From NCBI GenBank assembly GCA_028687545.1, contig JAQTZZ010000036.1, forward strand, positions 1-37,692: 37,692 nucleotides of DNA. The letters run 5' to 3'. This document shows, piece after piece, positions 17,037-26,800 of the stretch. The translations under genes and the position numbers were made by a program. The notes under the pieces were generated by a model. That model was not told where the DNA came from and made no database searches. It saw only the letters and a list, made by a program, of their open reading frames with translations. This DNA is from Candidatus Wallbacteria bacterium. GTDB lineage: Bacteria; Muiribacteriota; JAQTZZ01. Each line of letters begins with the position of its first letter. Position 1 is the first letter of the stretch.

Positions 17037-17195
17037 GGGGCACCCCTCGCGGGTGCCCGACCACCATGATTAACCAACCCATGATTCCACAAATAACATT
17101 GATCATTCGCCTGGATTTCGGGCAACGGCAAGCGTTGCCCCTACACGGGATTTTCATGCGATGATCATCGTAGGGGCACCCTTTACGGGTGCCCG
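17037..17195. repeat. Three GTAG-hairpin (REP-like) repeats
   Basis: Copies are 17037-17059 (type A variant, GGGGCACCCCTCGCGGGTGCCC), 17119-17144 (type B, inverted: GGGCAACGGCAAGCGTTGCCC plus CTAC) and 17170-17195 (type A: GTAGGGGCACCC, TTTAC loop, GGGTGCCCG). They fill the gap between the convergent subtilase and AlkD genes and may also act as 3'-end hairpins for both transcripts. Confidence 0.85.
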
Positions 17196-17244
17196 AACTA
17201 CCATTGAATAAATCAATGATTCAAAAAATACCAATGTAAATGAT

Positions 17245-17964
17245 TTACCGCAATTTAAAAGCCAGCATTTCCTGCCTTAGATCAGGTTCCATTTTTTCAA
17301 TGGCGTAACGCAGCCCTTCTCTTGAGAAATGCCTGTAATTTGCCTTGATGAATTTAATGGTCAGGTCAAGGTCGGCAAGGCTCAGTTCCCTGAGCATCCA
17401 GCCAAGTCCAAGCTGCACGAAGCGCTCAGGATTTTTCACGCAGGCTGAGCCTATTTTTATGATCGTATCATTGTGTTTGCCGAATCGAGCGACATTCACG
17501 AAACTCACGCAAGCGGAACGCTGACGCCAGAGACATTTTGCGTCCTTCCAGGGGATCAGTAATTTCCCGTATTCAGGATGAGCTTCGATCATCCTGGAAA
17601 TGATCTTGCCGGACAGGCTGTCGCTGGTACCCCAGTCATAGATATGTTTATCAATGATCGGCTCAAAGTCTTTTATGTGTGAATGATCCAGCTTTTTCAG
17701 ATTTTTCTTCAATATCCCTATTCCAAAGGATTTTTCCTCAGCATATTTTGACTCGAAAAGCCTGTAAGCTAGCTCTATTTGCTCGTCAAAAGGCATCGTT
17801 TTAATGCTTTTTGAGTAATATTCAGAAAAAAGATTTCTGATTTCCGGGGTCTTCAGACCGTGGAATCTGATCACCTTTTTGAAATACTGTTCGTAATTGG
17901 CAGCAACCTTTGGATCTGCCTGGGATTTCAACAATGCCGTAATTTCATCAATGATATTTTTCAT
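17245..17964 (-). CDS. AlkD-like DNA alkylation repair glycosylase
   Basis: This is a 239-residue all-helical HEAT-like repeat protein of the AlkC/AlkD superfamily, which excises bulky or cationic alkylated bases without base flipping. The AlkD active-site residues are recognisable at matching spacing: W111 and D115 in WGTSDSL, R149 in WRQRSACVSF and W189 in GLGWMLREL. N-terminal helices contain the usual NYEQYFKKVIRFHGLKTPEI. It stands alone between repeat clusters, convergent with the subtilase gene. There is no ribosome site before ATG 17964; a TAATAT hexamer ends six nt upstream, so the message may be leaderless. Confidence 0.92.
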   Translation of the reverse strand: MKNIIDEITALLKSQADPKVAANYEQYFKKVIRFHGLKTPEIRNLFSEYYSKSIKTMPFDEQIELAYRLFESKYAEEKSFGIGILKKNLKKLDHSHIKDFEPIIDKHIYDWGTSDSLSGKIISRMIEAHPEYGKLLIPWKDAKCLWRQRSACVSFVNVARFGKHNDTIIKIGSACVKNPERFVQLGLGWMLRELSLADLDLTIKFIKANYRHFSREGLRYAIEKMEPDLRQEMLAFKLR

Positions 17965-17970
17965 TGTTAA

Positions 17971-17976
17971 ATATTA
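17971..17976 (-). promoter_or_regulatory. Possible -10 element for a leaderless alkD-like transcript
   Basis: On the minus strand TAATAT ends six nt before the ATG, which lacks a Shine-Dalgarno sequence. No good -35 hexamer is seen. Confidence 0.3.
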
Positions 17977-18003
17977 TCAGAATCAGAACAATGATTAAAC
18001 ATC

Positions 18004-18202
18004 GTAGGGGCAACGCTTGCCGTTGCCCGTTCTCCAGGCGATGATTCTACCGTTGCCCATAATCCAACGAAAACATTGGCCAAATCCATGGTTATTGAAT
18101 TTCCATTTGACGATCCCATTGCAGTTCGGGCACCCGTGAAGGGTGCCCCTACGATGTTTGCCGCATGATAATCCCCGTAGGGGCAACGCTTGCCGTTGCC
18201 CG
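18004..18202. repeat. Three GTAG-hairpin (REP-like) repeats
   Basis: Copies are 18004-18029 (type B: GTAGGGGCAACG, CTTGC, CGTTGCCCG), 18127-18152 (type A, inverted) and 18177-18202 (type B). They occupy most of the 267-nt gap between the AlkD-like gene and the membrane-protein gene at 18232. Spacers also share short segments such as GCGATGATTC. Confidence 0.85.
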
Positions 18203-18231
18203 TTCTTCAGGCGATGATTCAATCCAATAGA

Positions 18232-19971
18232 TCATTCCACAAACATTAAATACCCTGCCACAGCCTGCACCAGGAATGTCAGGGTCAGAAAAATCAGACT
18301 GGTGTATAGGACAAATCGGTTTTTAAGTGCAGAAAATATCAGATGCAAAAACAAACAAATGAAAATCATCATGGAAATATCTTTCACAATAATCATAGAA
18401 ATGTTCAGAATCATCCCGATTATCACAATACATAAAAATGAGGAAAAGCCTTTGAATTTCCAGGCATTCAAGGCGGTGATGGCTAAAACTCCGTAAGATA
18501 GTATTATCATTGCTGGTGAATCATTATTACCGCCCACGACAGCAAGAAAACAAGCTATTGTTATTCCAATACTATAGTAGAATGTCTTGTTGTTGTAATC
18601 CTTCAACCCGAATATCAGTACTGGCAGGAACATGGCAAGAGACATGGCTGGACTCTTGCCAAAAATTCTTAAAAGAAGGGGAAGATTTGCGTCTCCCATT
18701 CCGATTGACATCTGATACGCATCCCAGGCCACATAAGCAAAAGCCAGGGCATAGCAGATCAACCCTAATCCCCATGCTTTCGAAGAAATTCTGTCATTTT
18801 CCCCGTCCAGTCCATTGAATCTGGCAGCCAGATAAATACCTGGAGCCCCAAAATAATTAGTAACACCGTAACCAATGCTTTTTTGAAAGCTGCGCTTGAG
18901 GAGCAATCCAGCCAGACCGGCTGAAATACAAGATAAAAGAAAAAGACAAAAATCAAATCTGAAAATCATCCTAAACAGATAATGTATGGATGCCTTGAAG
19001 TAAAACCAGGCCGAAACATGGCTAAATCGCAAATCTGTTCGGAACTCTTTTGCCGATAGATTGATTCTGCACCTTGTGTAAATACCTTTAAATGGTAACA
19101 ATCCGGGATTACAGAAATAATCTAGTTTTACCAGACCATGCATCCAGGAAAAATCTTCAACTCCATAAGCATCCTTTAGGTATAGATTGACAGGTATTAT
19201 AAGTTCACCATAATTCGCAGTCAGTCCCATCGGATAAAAAGGCATGTTTGAGGGAAATGTTACTTCAATACATGGTGTTCGATTTTCCCATAATCCTGTA
19301 TCTGTAGCTGGAAAAGATTGCTTCAATTTTTCGCGGGAATCGATCCAGCAGATCACAAGAAAATAGCTGGAGTTTAAGTAATTTTTGAAGAGCTTTTCTG
19401 AGTCAGCCGGAGATTTTCTTCCCCTGTCATTGAAAAACGATTCCAGTCCTTTGGAAGTTTCTGTTTTGACAAGTTCAAGGTGCAGTCCGTATTTTTCCTC
19501 TTTTTGCACTGATTGATATTCAGTATCATTCCCGGAAGCCGCTGTTCCAAGCGTTGCTGTAACAATAACATGAAAAATTTCCAACGGTAATGTCAGAAAT
19601 TGATGGAATCTCATTTCAAAAAATGTTTCCTTGAATTCATACTTGGAAACTGGAAACATGTTTTTCCCATGAAAAATGGGAAATTTATCAGCAATCGAAG
19701 CTTGGACCTCATTCGTTCCTCCAGGTACAGGAAAAATCCAGACAGCGGATTCCGCGGTCGCGGCTGTAAAATCAACGCTGATTACGAGCCTTTCGCGGCC
19801 ATTTTTCATGAAAATAGCGCCTCTCTGCTCATTTTCATTGATTGGCGTCATCAAGGAACCATCGTTGGTTTCACTTAAAACTATGCCGTCAGCGTAAAGA
19901 AAATTGGTTAGGAGAAACCAGAGCATGATTATTAGTCTAGAGAATATGAATTTAGTGTTAAGAGTGTGCAT
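18232..19971 (-). CDS. Unrecognised exported/polytopic membrane protein
   Basis: This encodes 579 residues of no family I recognise. A signal peptide (FSRLIIMLWFLLTNFLYADG) leads into a ~300-residue soluble, probably periplasmic part containing RLVISVDFTAATAESAVWIF followed by PVPGG. That part ends in a long amphipathic stretch leading to about eight hydrophobic segments (from ~FDFCLFLLSCISAGLAGLLL to VLYTSLIFLTLTFLVQAVAG). The layout, an extracytoplasmic domain followed by a multi-pass C-terminal half, suggests a sensor or transporter-like protein, but no motif settles it. The DNA is visibly more A/T-rich than its neighbours and lies between two repeat clusters and a transposase gene, which may indicate acquisition. 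There is no clear ribosome site at 19971; the internal ATG at Met16 would shorten the signal peptide. Confidence 0.7.
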   Translation of the reverse strand: MHTLNTKFIFSRLIIMLWFLLTNFLYADGIVLSETNDGSLMTPINENEQRGAIFMKNGRERLVISVDFTAATAESAVWIFPVPGGTNEVQASIADKFPIFHGKNMFPVSKYEFKETFFEMRFHQFLTLPLEIFHVIVTATLGTAASGNDTEYQSVQKEEKYGLHLELVKTETSKGLESFFNDRGRKSPADSEKLFKNYLNSSYFLVICWIDSREKLKQSFPATDTGLWENRTPCIEVTFPSNMPFYPMGLTANYGELIIPVNLYLKDAYGVEDFSWMHGLVKLDYFCNPGLLPFKGIYTRCRINLSAKEFRTDLRFSHVSAWFYFKASIHYLFRMIFRFDFCLFLLSCISAGLAGLLLKRSFQKSIGYGVTNYFGAPGIYLAARFNGLDGENDRISSKAWGLGLICYALAFAYVAWDAYQMSIGMGDANLPLLLRIFGKSPAMSLAMFLPVLIFGLKDYNNKTFYYSIGITIACFLAVVGGNNDSPAMIILSYGVLAITALNAWKFKGFSSFLCIVIIGMILNISMIIVKDISMMIFICLFLHLIFSALKNRFVLYTSLIFLTLTFLVQAVAGYLMFVE

Positions 19972-19991
19972 AATTTATACTGAAAACTATA

Positions 19992-20660
19992 TCATCTTTT
20001 CAGTAATTTGTATTTACTGGATGAGGGATTTTCCGTGTCGGTTTCCCATTGTGCAGGATTGTCTGCGATGTATTTCCGGATCCTGGTCATTTCATCCTCT
20101 TCCCTGATAATTTGCTCGTAATAATTCCTCTGCCAGATTTTCCCCATTTCTTTACCTGGGTGTTTTGTTTTGAAATCAGCCAGACATTTTCTTGCGCATA
20201 AAGATTTGAATACACCAACGATTTTCCCTAATGAAATGGTTGGGTCCTTTAATGATTCAATGGCAGTTCGGGCACCCGTGAAGGGTGCCCCCACGGCGTT
20301 CATCACATGATCATCCCTCGTAGGGGCAACGCTTGCCGTTGCCCGTTCTCCAGGCGATGATTCAATCGTTACCGGTATTTCAATTGTTGAATTCATCGAT
20401 GTCCCAATGATAATTATCCCATGAAAATGGTTTGGCATGATGATCGATTCATCCAATAAAATTTCCGGAAACCGCTTTGGCAACGACATCCATTCCTGGA
20501 TAATGATTTTTCCTATGCCTGACAGGGTCATTTCCCCGTGCAGAATTTCTCCGAAAAGATTTTCCCGTTTGCATGAACAGATTGTAATGAAATACACGCC
20601 ATCCTGCGAATAATCGAATCCCTTCAAACGGATGGATCTGCGTTTCAGGATTTTTTTCAA
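19992..20660 (-). CDS. REP-associated tyrosine transposase (RAYT, Y1/IS200-like), repeats inserted in frame
   Basis: This is a 222-residue HUH/Y1 transposase of the TnpA_REP (RAYT) type, which nicks single-stranded REP hairpins in other bacteria. Seen: the N-terminal signature RRSIRLKGFDYSQDGVYFIT, the metal-binding HUH motif PNHFHGIIII (H78, H80) and the catalytic Tyr region IWQRNYYEQIIREEDE (Y180/Y181). The start must be a non-ATG codon, most simply TTG 20660: the frame closes with TAA just upstream, and the nearby ATG is in another frame and stops after five codons. Residues ~105-132 (GERATASVAPTRD, VGAPFTGAR) are translations of two GTAG-hairpin repeats lodged in the linker between HUH and Tyr. 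No IS-type ends were found, consistent with a domesticated single-copy RAYT. Confidence 0.9.
   Translation of the reverse strand: MKKILKRRSIRLKGFDYSQDGVYFITICSCKRENLFGEILHGEMTLSGIGKIIIQEWMSLPKRFPEILLDESIIMPNHFHGIIIIGTSMNSTIEIPVTIESSPGERATASVAPTRDDHVMNAVGAPFTGARTAIESLKDPTISLGKIVGVFKSLCARKCLADFKTKHPGKEMGKIWQRNYYEQIIREEDEMTRIRKYIADNPAQWETDTENPSSSKYKLLKR
20269..20345. repeat. Two GTAG-hairpin repeats inside the RAYT gene
   Basis: Copies are 20269-20294 (type A, inverted, ending CCCCCAC instead of CCCCTAC) and 20320-20345 (type B). Both are within the RAYT coding sequence and keep its frame open. They encode VGAPFTGAR and GERATASVAPT on the gene's strand. Confidence 0.88.
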
Positions 20661-20711
20661 TTGTTTGTATCCATGGTTTTAGGATTCCCCTTGGATGATT
20701 CAATTGCAGTT

Positions 20712-20877
20712 CGGGCACCCGTAAAGGGTGCCCCTACGATGTTCATCGCATGATAATCCCCGTAGGGGCAACGTTCACCGTTGCCCGAACTCCAGGCGAT
20801 TTACCATTTTCACATGATGATTCTGGCACAATTCCGGATTCCATTGCAGTTCGGGCACCCGTAAAGGGTGCCCCTAC
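20712..20877. repeat. Three GTAG-hairpin (REP-like) repeats upstream of RAYT
   Basis: Copies are 20712-20737 (type A, inverted), 20762-20787 (type B with ACGTTCACCGT core) and 20852-20877 (type A, inverted). They fill the 226-nt gap between the alpha-2-macroglobulin stop and the RAYT start. The alternating A/B orientation resembles the paired REP (BIME) arrangement known from enterobacteria and pseudomonads. Confidence 0.85.
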
Positions 20878-20886
20878 AAATATTCC

Positions 20887-23800
20887 CTATTCGCCGACCT
20901 TTAACATGAAACTTTCGGAATGGCTCGAGAATTCAGGTGCATACATGCACTGGATATTGGCGATGCCGGTCTGGTATTCGCCTTTCAGCTGTACCCGCAG
21001 GCTGTATTCGAATACGTACGTTCCCTTGGGCAGGTAATCGATGAAGAAATCCGTGGCAGTGTCCCTGGTGGCTTCGTAGTAAGCCAGGCCGTCCTGGTAC
21101 TTATACTGGGAAAGCACGTTTTCAGGCTCAGTGCCTGATCCGCGCATGTCGCGCAGATGCACATATTCCATGTCGCGGTCAGTCCTCAATTCGATCCTGA
21201 TCTTGAGCCTGTCACCCACTTCCAGTTTATCCCCGTCCTTGAACGGCTCGATCACTTTGCCGGACTTGGTGTCCCGTTCCACGAAAACCGCCTTGTGAAG
21301 CTTCAGATTCGTCTCGTGCGGGGTGACCTTGGTCATGTCTTCCAGATAATGCCAGTGGCAGCCGCCCCAGGCTATGCCCTTGTCCTCCTTCACCACTTCG
21401 ATATCTCCGAAATTGGATTTGACTTCAGAGCCGGAATAGCGCTTTTCATAGAATCCAGTGCCTGCTTCCACTGAGACGGGAACCACAGGTTCTCCACCCA
21501 GCTTAACTGTCACGATCTTGTCTGATGCGAGCAGATTCGTGCCGCGCAGCAGCAGGGCATAAATCGCATCAGCCGTAGCTTTGGTGGTTTTCCAGTCCTG
21601 GGTCTGCTTCTGCTTCAGAAGCCAGACCTTGCAGTCTTCCATGGATTTGTCGTCTTTGGCCACTTCATCGAACAGTTCGATCATGATGGCCTGGGTTTCG
21701 ATCGGAGCCCTGTACCACCACCAGGAAAGCTCGGTTTCCCGCCAGTACATGCCAAGCTCTTCATCGGATTTGCTGCGTTCCCGGATCGAATTCACGATTT
21801 TCTGCGGAGTTTCTTTTTCCCCGAATCTGTTGAGAGCTAGAGCAAGCTGACCCTGTGACATGCGGCTGTCAAGCTGCAGCCAGTATTTCCTGGACTGTCC
21901 CATGAAATAATCAAATGCTTCTTTGGCGAAGCCAGGGATCTCCTTGTCCTTGAGGAAAAAGCTTCGTCCGTATAGATACATGGCTATGGTGGAACTCAGA
22001 TGATTTTCTTCCAGATGCCCATAACGCTTGATTTCCTCGTATGTTCTAACCAGCCAGTGATCGATGAAATCCAGTGCTTTAACCGCACAGGCAGTATCCA
22101 CCTTCACTCCTAGATGCTCCAGCCTGCCGAAGCCGGTTACAATGTACATGGTAATATATGCATCCGGCCTGCCGCCAGGGAACCAGGGCCAGCCCCCGTC
22201 CGAGAGCTGCATGTTCACAAGCTTGGACATGGCGCTCTGCAGCGAGGCCCTGGTGCAGTTATCATCGAACAGTACAGCGATCTTTTCCTTGGCCTGGGTT
22301 TCGTTCTTCGCCTCGCAGACCCAGGGAGTTTCCTGGAGCAGGACATTCTTCAGGTCCTGATTCTTTTCCAGGTTCGAAGTGAGAGTCTTGGTGCCCTTCC
22401 ACTGGTCGAAGATCCGCTTGATCTTGGGGTCTGAATTGGCGATGTAGGCTGCCAGCGCATTGGCGTACAGCCTGTTGAAGACCTGTTCCGAGCATTCGTA
22501 GGGGAATTCCATCAGGTAGGGCAGCGCCTGCACAGCATACCAGGACGGATTGGACGCCATCTGGACTGTATAATCGAGATTGACCAGTGTTTCGGATGTA
22601 GCGGACTCTGCGATCTTTTTGAACTGGAATTTCCTGCTGCCTGCATCCCTGATCCAGAGCGGAATCGATTCCCGCACTTCAATCCTGCGGGAGAGCACAG
22701 GCAGTATTCCCTCTTCCCCATCGGAGAATTTGTCGGTAGCGCCCACTACTTTATATTGCAGGGCTCCGATGTAATTGGGGACTTTGATCTTCCAGGAAAA
22801 CCCGAGCGACTGATTGCCAGGGATCGAGAATTTCTTCTCAGATTCGATGTTTCCGAAATCAGTATCCATTGAAGCAAGGCTTTCAGCATTTGCGAGGCTC
22901 AGTTTCACCACTCCTTCTGCGGTATCAGCGGTCATGTTTGTGACCTTGGCTGTGAATTCCAGGATGTCGCCTTCCCGCATGAAGCGCGGGGCATTGGGCT
23001 GCACCATCAGCTCTTTCCTGGTGACTGTCTTGCCGTTCAGCTGTCCTGACTTCAGATCAGTGGTATGAGCCATGGCCATGAATTTCCAGCTGGTAAGCGC
23101 TTCAGGCATCTGGAACTTGATGGACACCGCCCCGTCCTTGTCAGTGGTCAGCTGCGGGAAGAAGAAGGCTGTTTCATTGAGGTTTTTCCGGGCAGAAACC
23201 TTGCTCAGGTCCGGCTTAGGTGATTCGGGTCCGTTGACAGCTCCCTTGTCTGATGCGGTCCCTTCCTTTTTCTGTGCTTCTCCCGGAGCGGCTGAAGAAG
23301 GAGCAGGAGCCTGGGCTGCCAGCATGCTGTCAGAAGCAATTTCTTTCTCTTCCAACCTCCCGCCCGAGTCTTCTTTCCTGGCCATGCCTTTCATCTTCAC
23401 TGATCCCCGCATCATCTCGTACCCGAAATAATCCTCGGTCAGCTCATTGGAAAAGCGCCAGTATTCAGGTGTAAAGCCTGAAACATATGTGTTCCATTCG
23501 TTGTAGAAATTGTAGAAAGCTACCTGCTGATTCGTGAAAACCGGGAACAGGCTGCTCTGATGCAGCCGGAAGTAGTTTTTGAAATCCTGGAAGAAATGGG
23601 GATAGAAGGCATCCAGGGATTCATCATAGAGAGTAGCCACCATTTCCGCAGCAGCTGCCTCAGCTCCCGGTCCCTTGATTTCAACGCTCCATTCATCTTC
23701 CTGCCCTGGCTTGAGAACCGAGCGGAAGGTGGAAAACTTGAGAGACAGGTCTTTGTTGTCCCAGGGAACATTGATCTGGCGGGAAACGAGGTAAGCCCGG

Positions 23801-26800
23801 TTTTCCTGGACAAAGGTGGCATGGACAGTAAATCCGCCCCTCAGCTTCTCATCGATTCCCATGGTCAGGCGTCTCTGAGTCTCGCTCGCGTCTGTCCAGA
23901 ATTTCTGCAGGATTTTACCGTCCTGTTCGATTTCCAGATAGGCCTGTCCCTTGTCGTATCCGGTACCCCACACGAATTCCAGTGTGTCGCCTACCTGCAG
24001 GTTTTCGGACCTGACGCAGTCAAATGACGGCACTTTGACAGGAAATTTTTTGGCTCCTGCTGCGAACACAAGAATCGGGAGGGCTGTTTCTATTTTTTTG
24101 CCGAAAGGATCAGTTCCTGTCGCCACGATCGTGTATGCACCCGCCGGAAGCGCAAACTTCGTGCTGAAAGCTTTGTCTTTTTCCTTGGAAAAACCGGATT
24201 CACGCACGGATTCTCCCCGCTCCCAGAGCCGGTAATCGGACTTATTGGGCTCGTTCAGTTCCCTGTACCAGTAACTCCATTTGAAAAGTTGCGCTTTGAC
24301 CGGTTTTTCCGGTTCCAAGAGTTTATAGACAGTCAGTTTTCCTTCACAATCGGCACTCACGCCGTCCAGACTTGCAGCATTCAGATTCAGGTCGAACTGA
24401 TTGTCTTCCTCTAACCATTCAGTTGCCGAAAGAGTCAGTTCAAGGGCTGCAAAGCCGAGCCGCACTGATAGAGAGGCAGACCTTGTTTCACCCGCTGAAT
24501 CAGTGCAGTCTGCTGAGACAGTGTAAATAAAGGTGGGATTGTCTTTTTCCAGGATCAGAGGATCAGGTTTTGCGAGAAAGGTCACTGAGAAAGTACCGTC
24601 AGTTCCTGTTTTGAGCTTGCCATGGACGATCTCCTGCGCACCTGACTGAGGCAGGTCGAATCCCCACCAGTACCACCAGGAAGGCATCTGGGCCTGCCTG
24701 GTCACTTTGAACTTCACTGCTGCGGAATCGATGGGAGCGCCTGTGTATGCCAGTGCCTTCCCCTTCAGAGTCACCTGTTCGCCCAGTTTTCCCGCTTTTT
24801 CAGGCGGCGACATTTCCAGATAGAATTTGGGTCTCTTGTATTCCTCGACTCTGACCATGGCGGTGCCGGGAGGGCTGTCGGCTGATATGGACATCGCGCC
24901 TGTCAATCTGCCCGAGGGTGCGGTGAAGGTCCCGGTGAAGCTTCCGAATTGATTGGACTTGAAGGTACGCCGCTCTATCTCCTGATAATTAGCATCCCGG
25001 AAAACTACAGCTACCTGTCGTTCCGGAATAGTTTTGTATTCGTCGTTCTTCTGGTCAATGCTGAAGACTATGCCCTTGAAATAGATGCTCTGTCCCGGCC
25101 TGTAAAGAGAGCGGTCTGTAAAGAAAAGCACGCTTTCATAAACCGGTTTGTCTCCCAAATAGCCACAATAATAAGGACCACTGACCAGTTCGTCTTTTCC
25201 ATTTTTAACTAAAATCAGCAGCTCCCCGCGATCGCCGGGAGCGGTTGAAAAAATTCCATCAACACTGGTCTCGGTTTCCTTCCATTTTTTATACAGGCCG
25301 TTGCGGTCCCGCTGATAGACTGTAACAGAAGCCGATTTAAGCGGAGTTCCGCTGAGATTATCGGTCACCATGCCTTCCAGCAGTTCTTTCCGCGGCCTTG
25401 TGATCAGCCCCATTTTGCTGACCCAGAGGGAAGCGAATTTTACGATGTTGCCGCTCTGGATGAATTCAGGATTGTAGCTCGCTATCACCCGGTAATACCC
25501 TTCGCTGAGGGCCGGAATCTCCTTGATCACCATTTTTTTCTTGTAATCAGGAGTTGGTTCAAGCTTGCATTCCCATTCCAGCAGGGGCTTTTTTTTGAGG
25601 AGTTTCTCAGTCCTGTCATAGGCATAGTTTTCCAGTTCAGCCCAGCGTTCTTCAAGCACCTGTGCCCAGTCGTCAGCAACGACTCTGAAATAGATATGAT
25701 CACAGTTTCTGTATTCGATCTTCAGGCTGGAAGTGCCGGGAGGAACTATTTTTTCAGACTCTATATCCAGTTCCTTGGCTGTGATCCTTGAAATCAGCGC
25801 TGAACAGTTGGCAGCTCCAGGAGAGTCATGGTGAAGGTCTCTGCCAGAGACTGCAGTCGCATAAGCCTTGACATAATCGCCTTCCGAAAAGAGAAGTTCA
25901 GCGATCTGATAAAGAGCAGTGCTCGCAGGCGCTTGATCTTTGTATTCGGTCGCGATCACAGTGAGCCTTTCCATCAGCGTCTTGTCCAGGTCCTGTCCGC
26001 TGCCCTTGTTTTTAATGAACAGGAGCCGTTTGATGTCGTTGTCCACCAGACCTGGGATATTCCCGGACTGATTGTAGGCAAGCAGTTCCTGATAAAGCTT
26101 GAGTGCTTTAAGCAGCGGAGAATTGACATCAGTTGTCTGCGGATCAAATTTCAGGAATTTGTCAAGGTCTGCGAAAGCGTCAGAAGTTCCTTCCAGTACA
26201 AAAGCATCTTCAGGCTGGGCAATGCTCTGATCGTCAGCCTCATAGAACATCAGGGCTTCGGCAGCAGCAAAATCATAGAGCGTAGGGCGCAAAGCAGGGT
26301 CCATATTCCCTTTATCCAGAAACTTTGAAAAATCCTCTGTTTTGACTGTCTTCAGATATTCCTTCTGGGAAAGCACGTCTGTATATACTGCGTCGATTTT
26401 ATTGAACAGCTTTGGAAGATCCCAGGTGGTGAAATCAACCTCGTCCAGAGAAGCCGTAGCAGACCGCTGCAGAAATCTCCAGCGGTTGCGGCTATAGTAC
26501 TGCCAGAACCAGCGGGCCTGGATCAGTTCCAGAAGCTGTTTCACTCCCTGGGGAGCCTTGGTAATCTCTGCTTCAATCCTCGTGATTTTTTCTTCCGGAT
26601 GGTTCCCTTCAATATTGCTCTCCAGCACGATTCTGGTCGTGATCGCTCGCAGGGCTTCTACTCTGTCCCCTTTTTCAAGGGCCTGTTTTTCGATCTGCAG
26701 TAAAACTGTGATCGCCGATTTAGGCAGGCCATCCTTTTTAGCTTTCTCGACTTCATCCCAGAGACTCCCTGCGTTCAAAAGTTTGAAGTTAAACAGCACA

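Noticed and set aside
17037-17059. Hairpin as a classical rho-independent terminator
   Set aside because: The stem is strong but no T-run follows; it is better explained as a member of the dispersed repeat family, although it may still affect transcript ends.
17037-20877. Clustered repeats as a CRISPR array
   Set aside because: The units are self-complementary 26-mers in both orientations with irregular spacing and lie partly inside genes; no cas genes are present.
25828-26328. Plus-strand open frame of 166 codons
   Set aside because: It lies antisense within the alpha-2-macroglobulin coding sequence and has no ribosome site or recognisable protein features.
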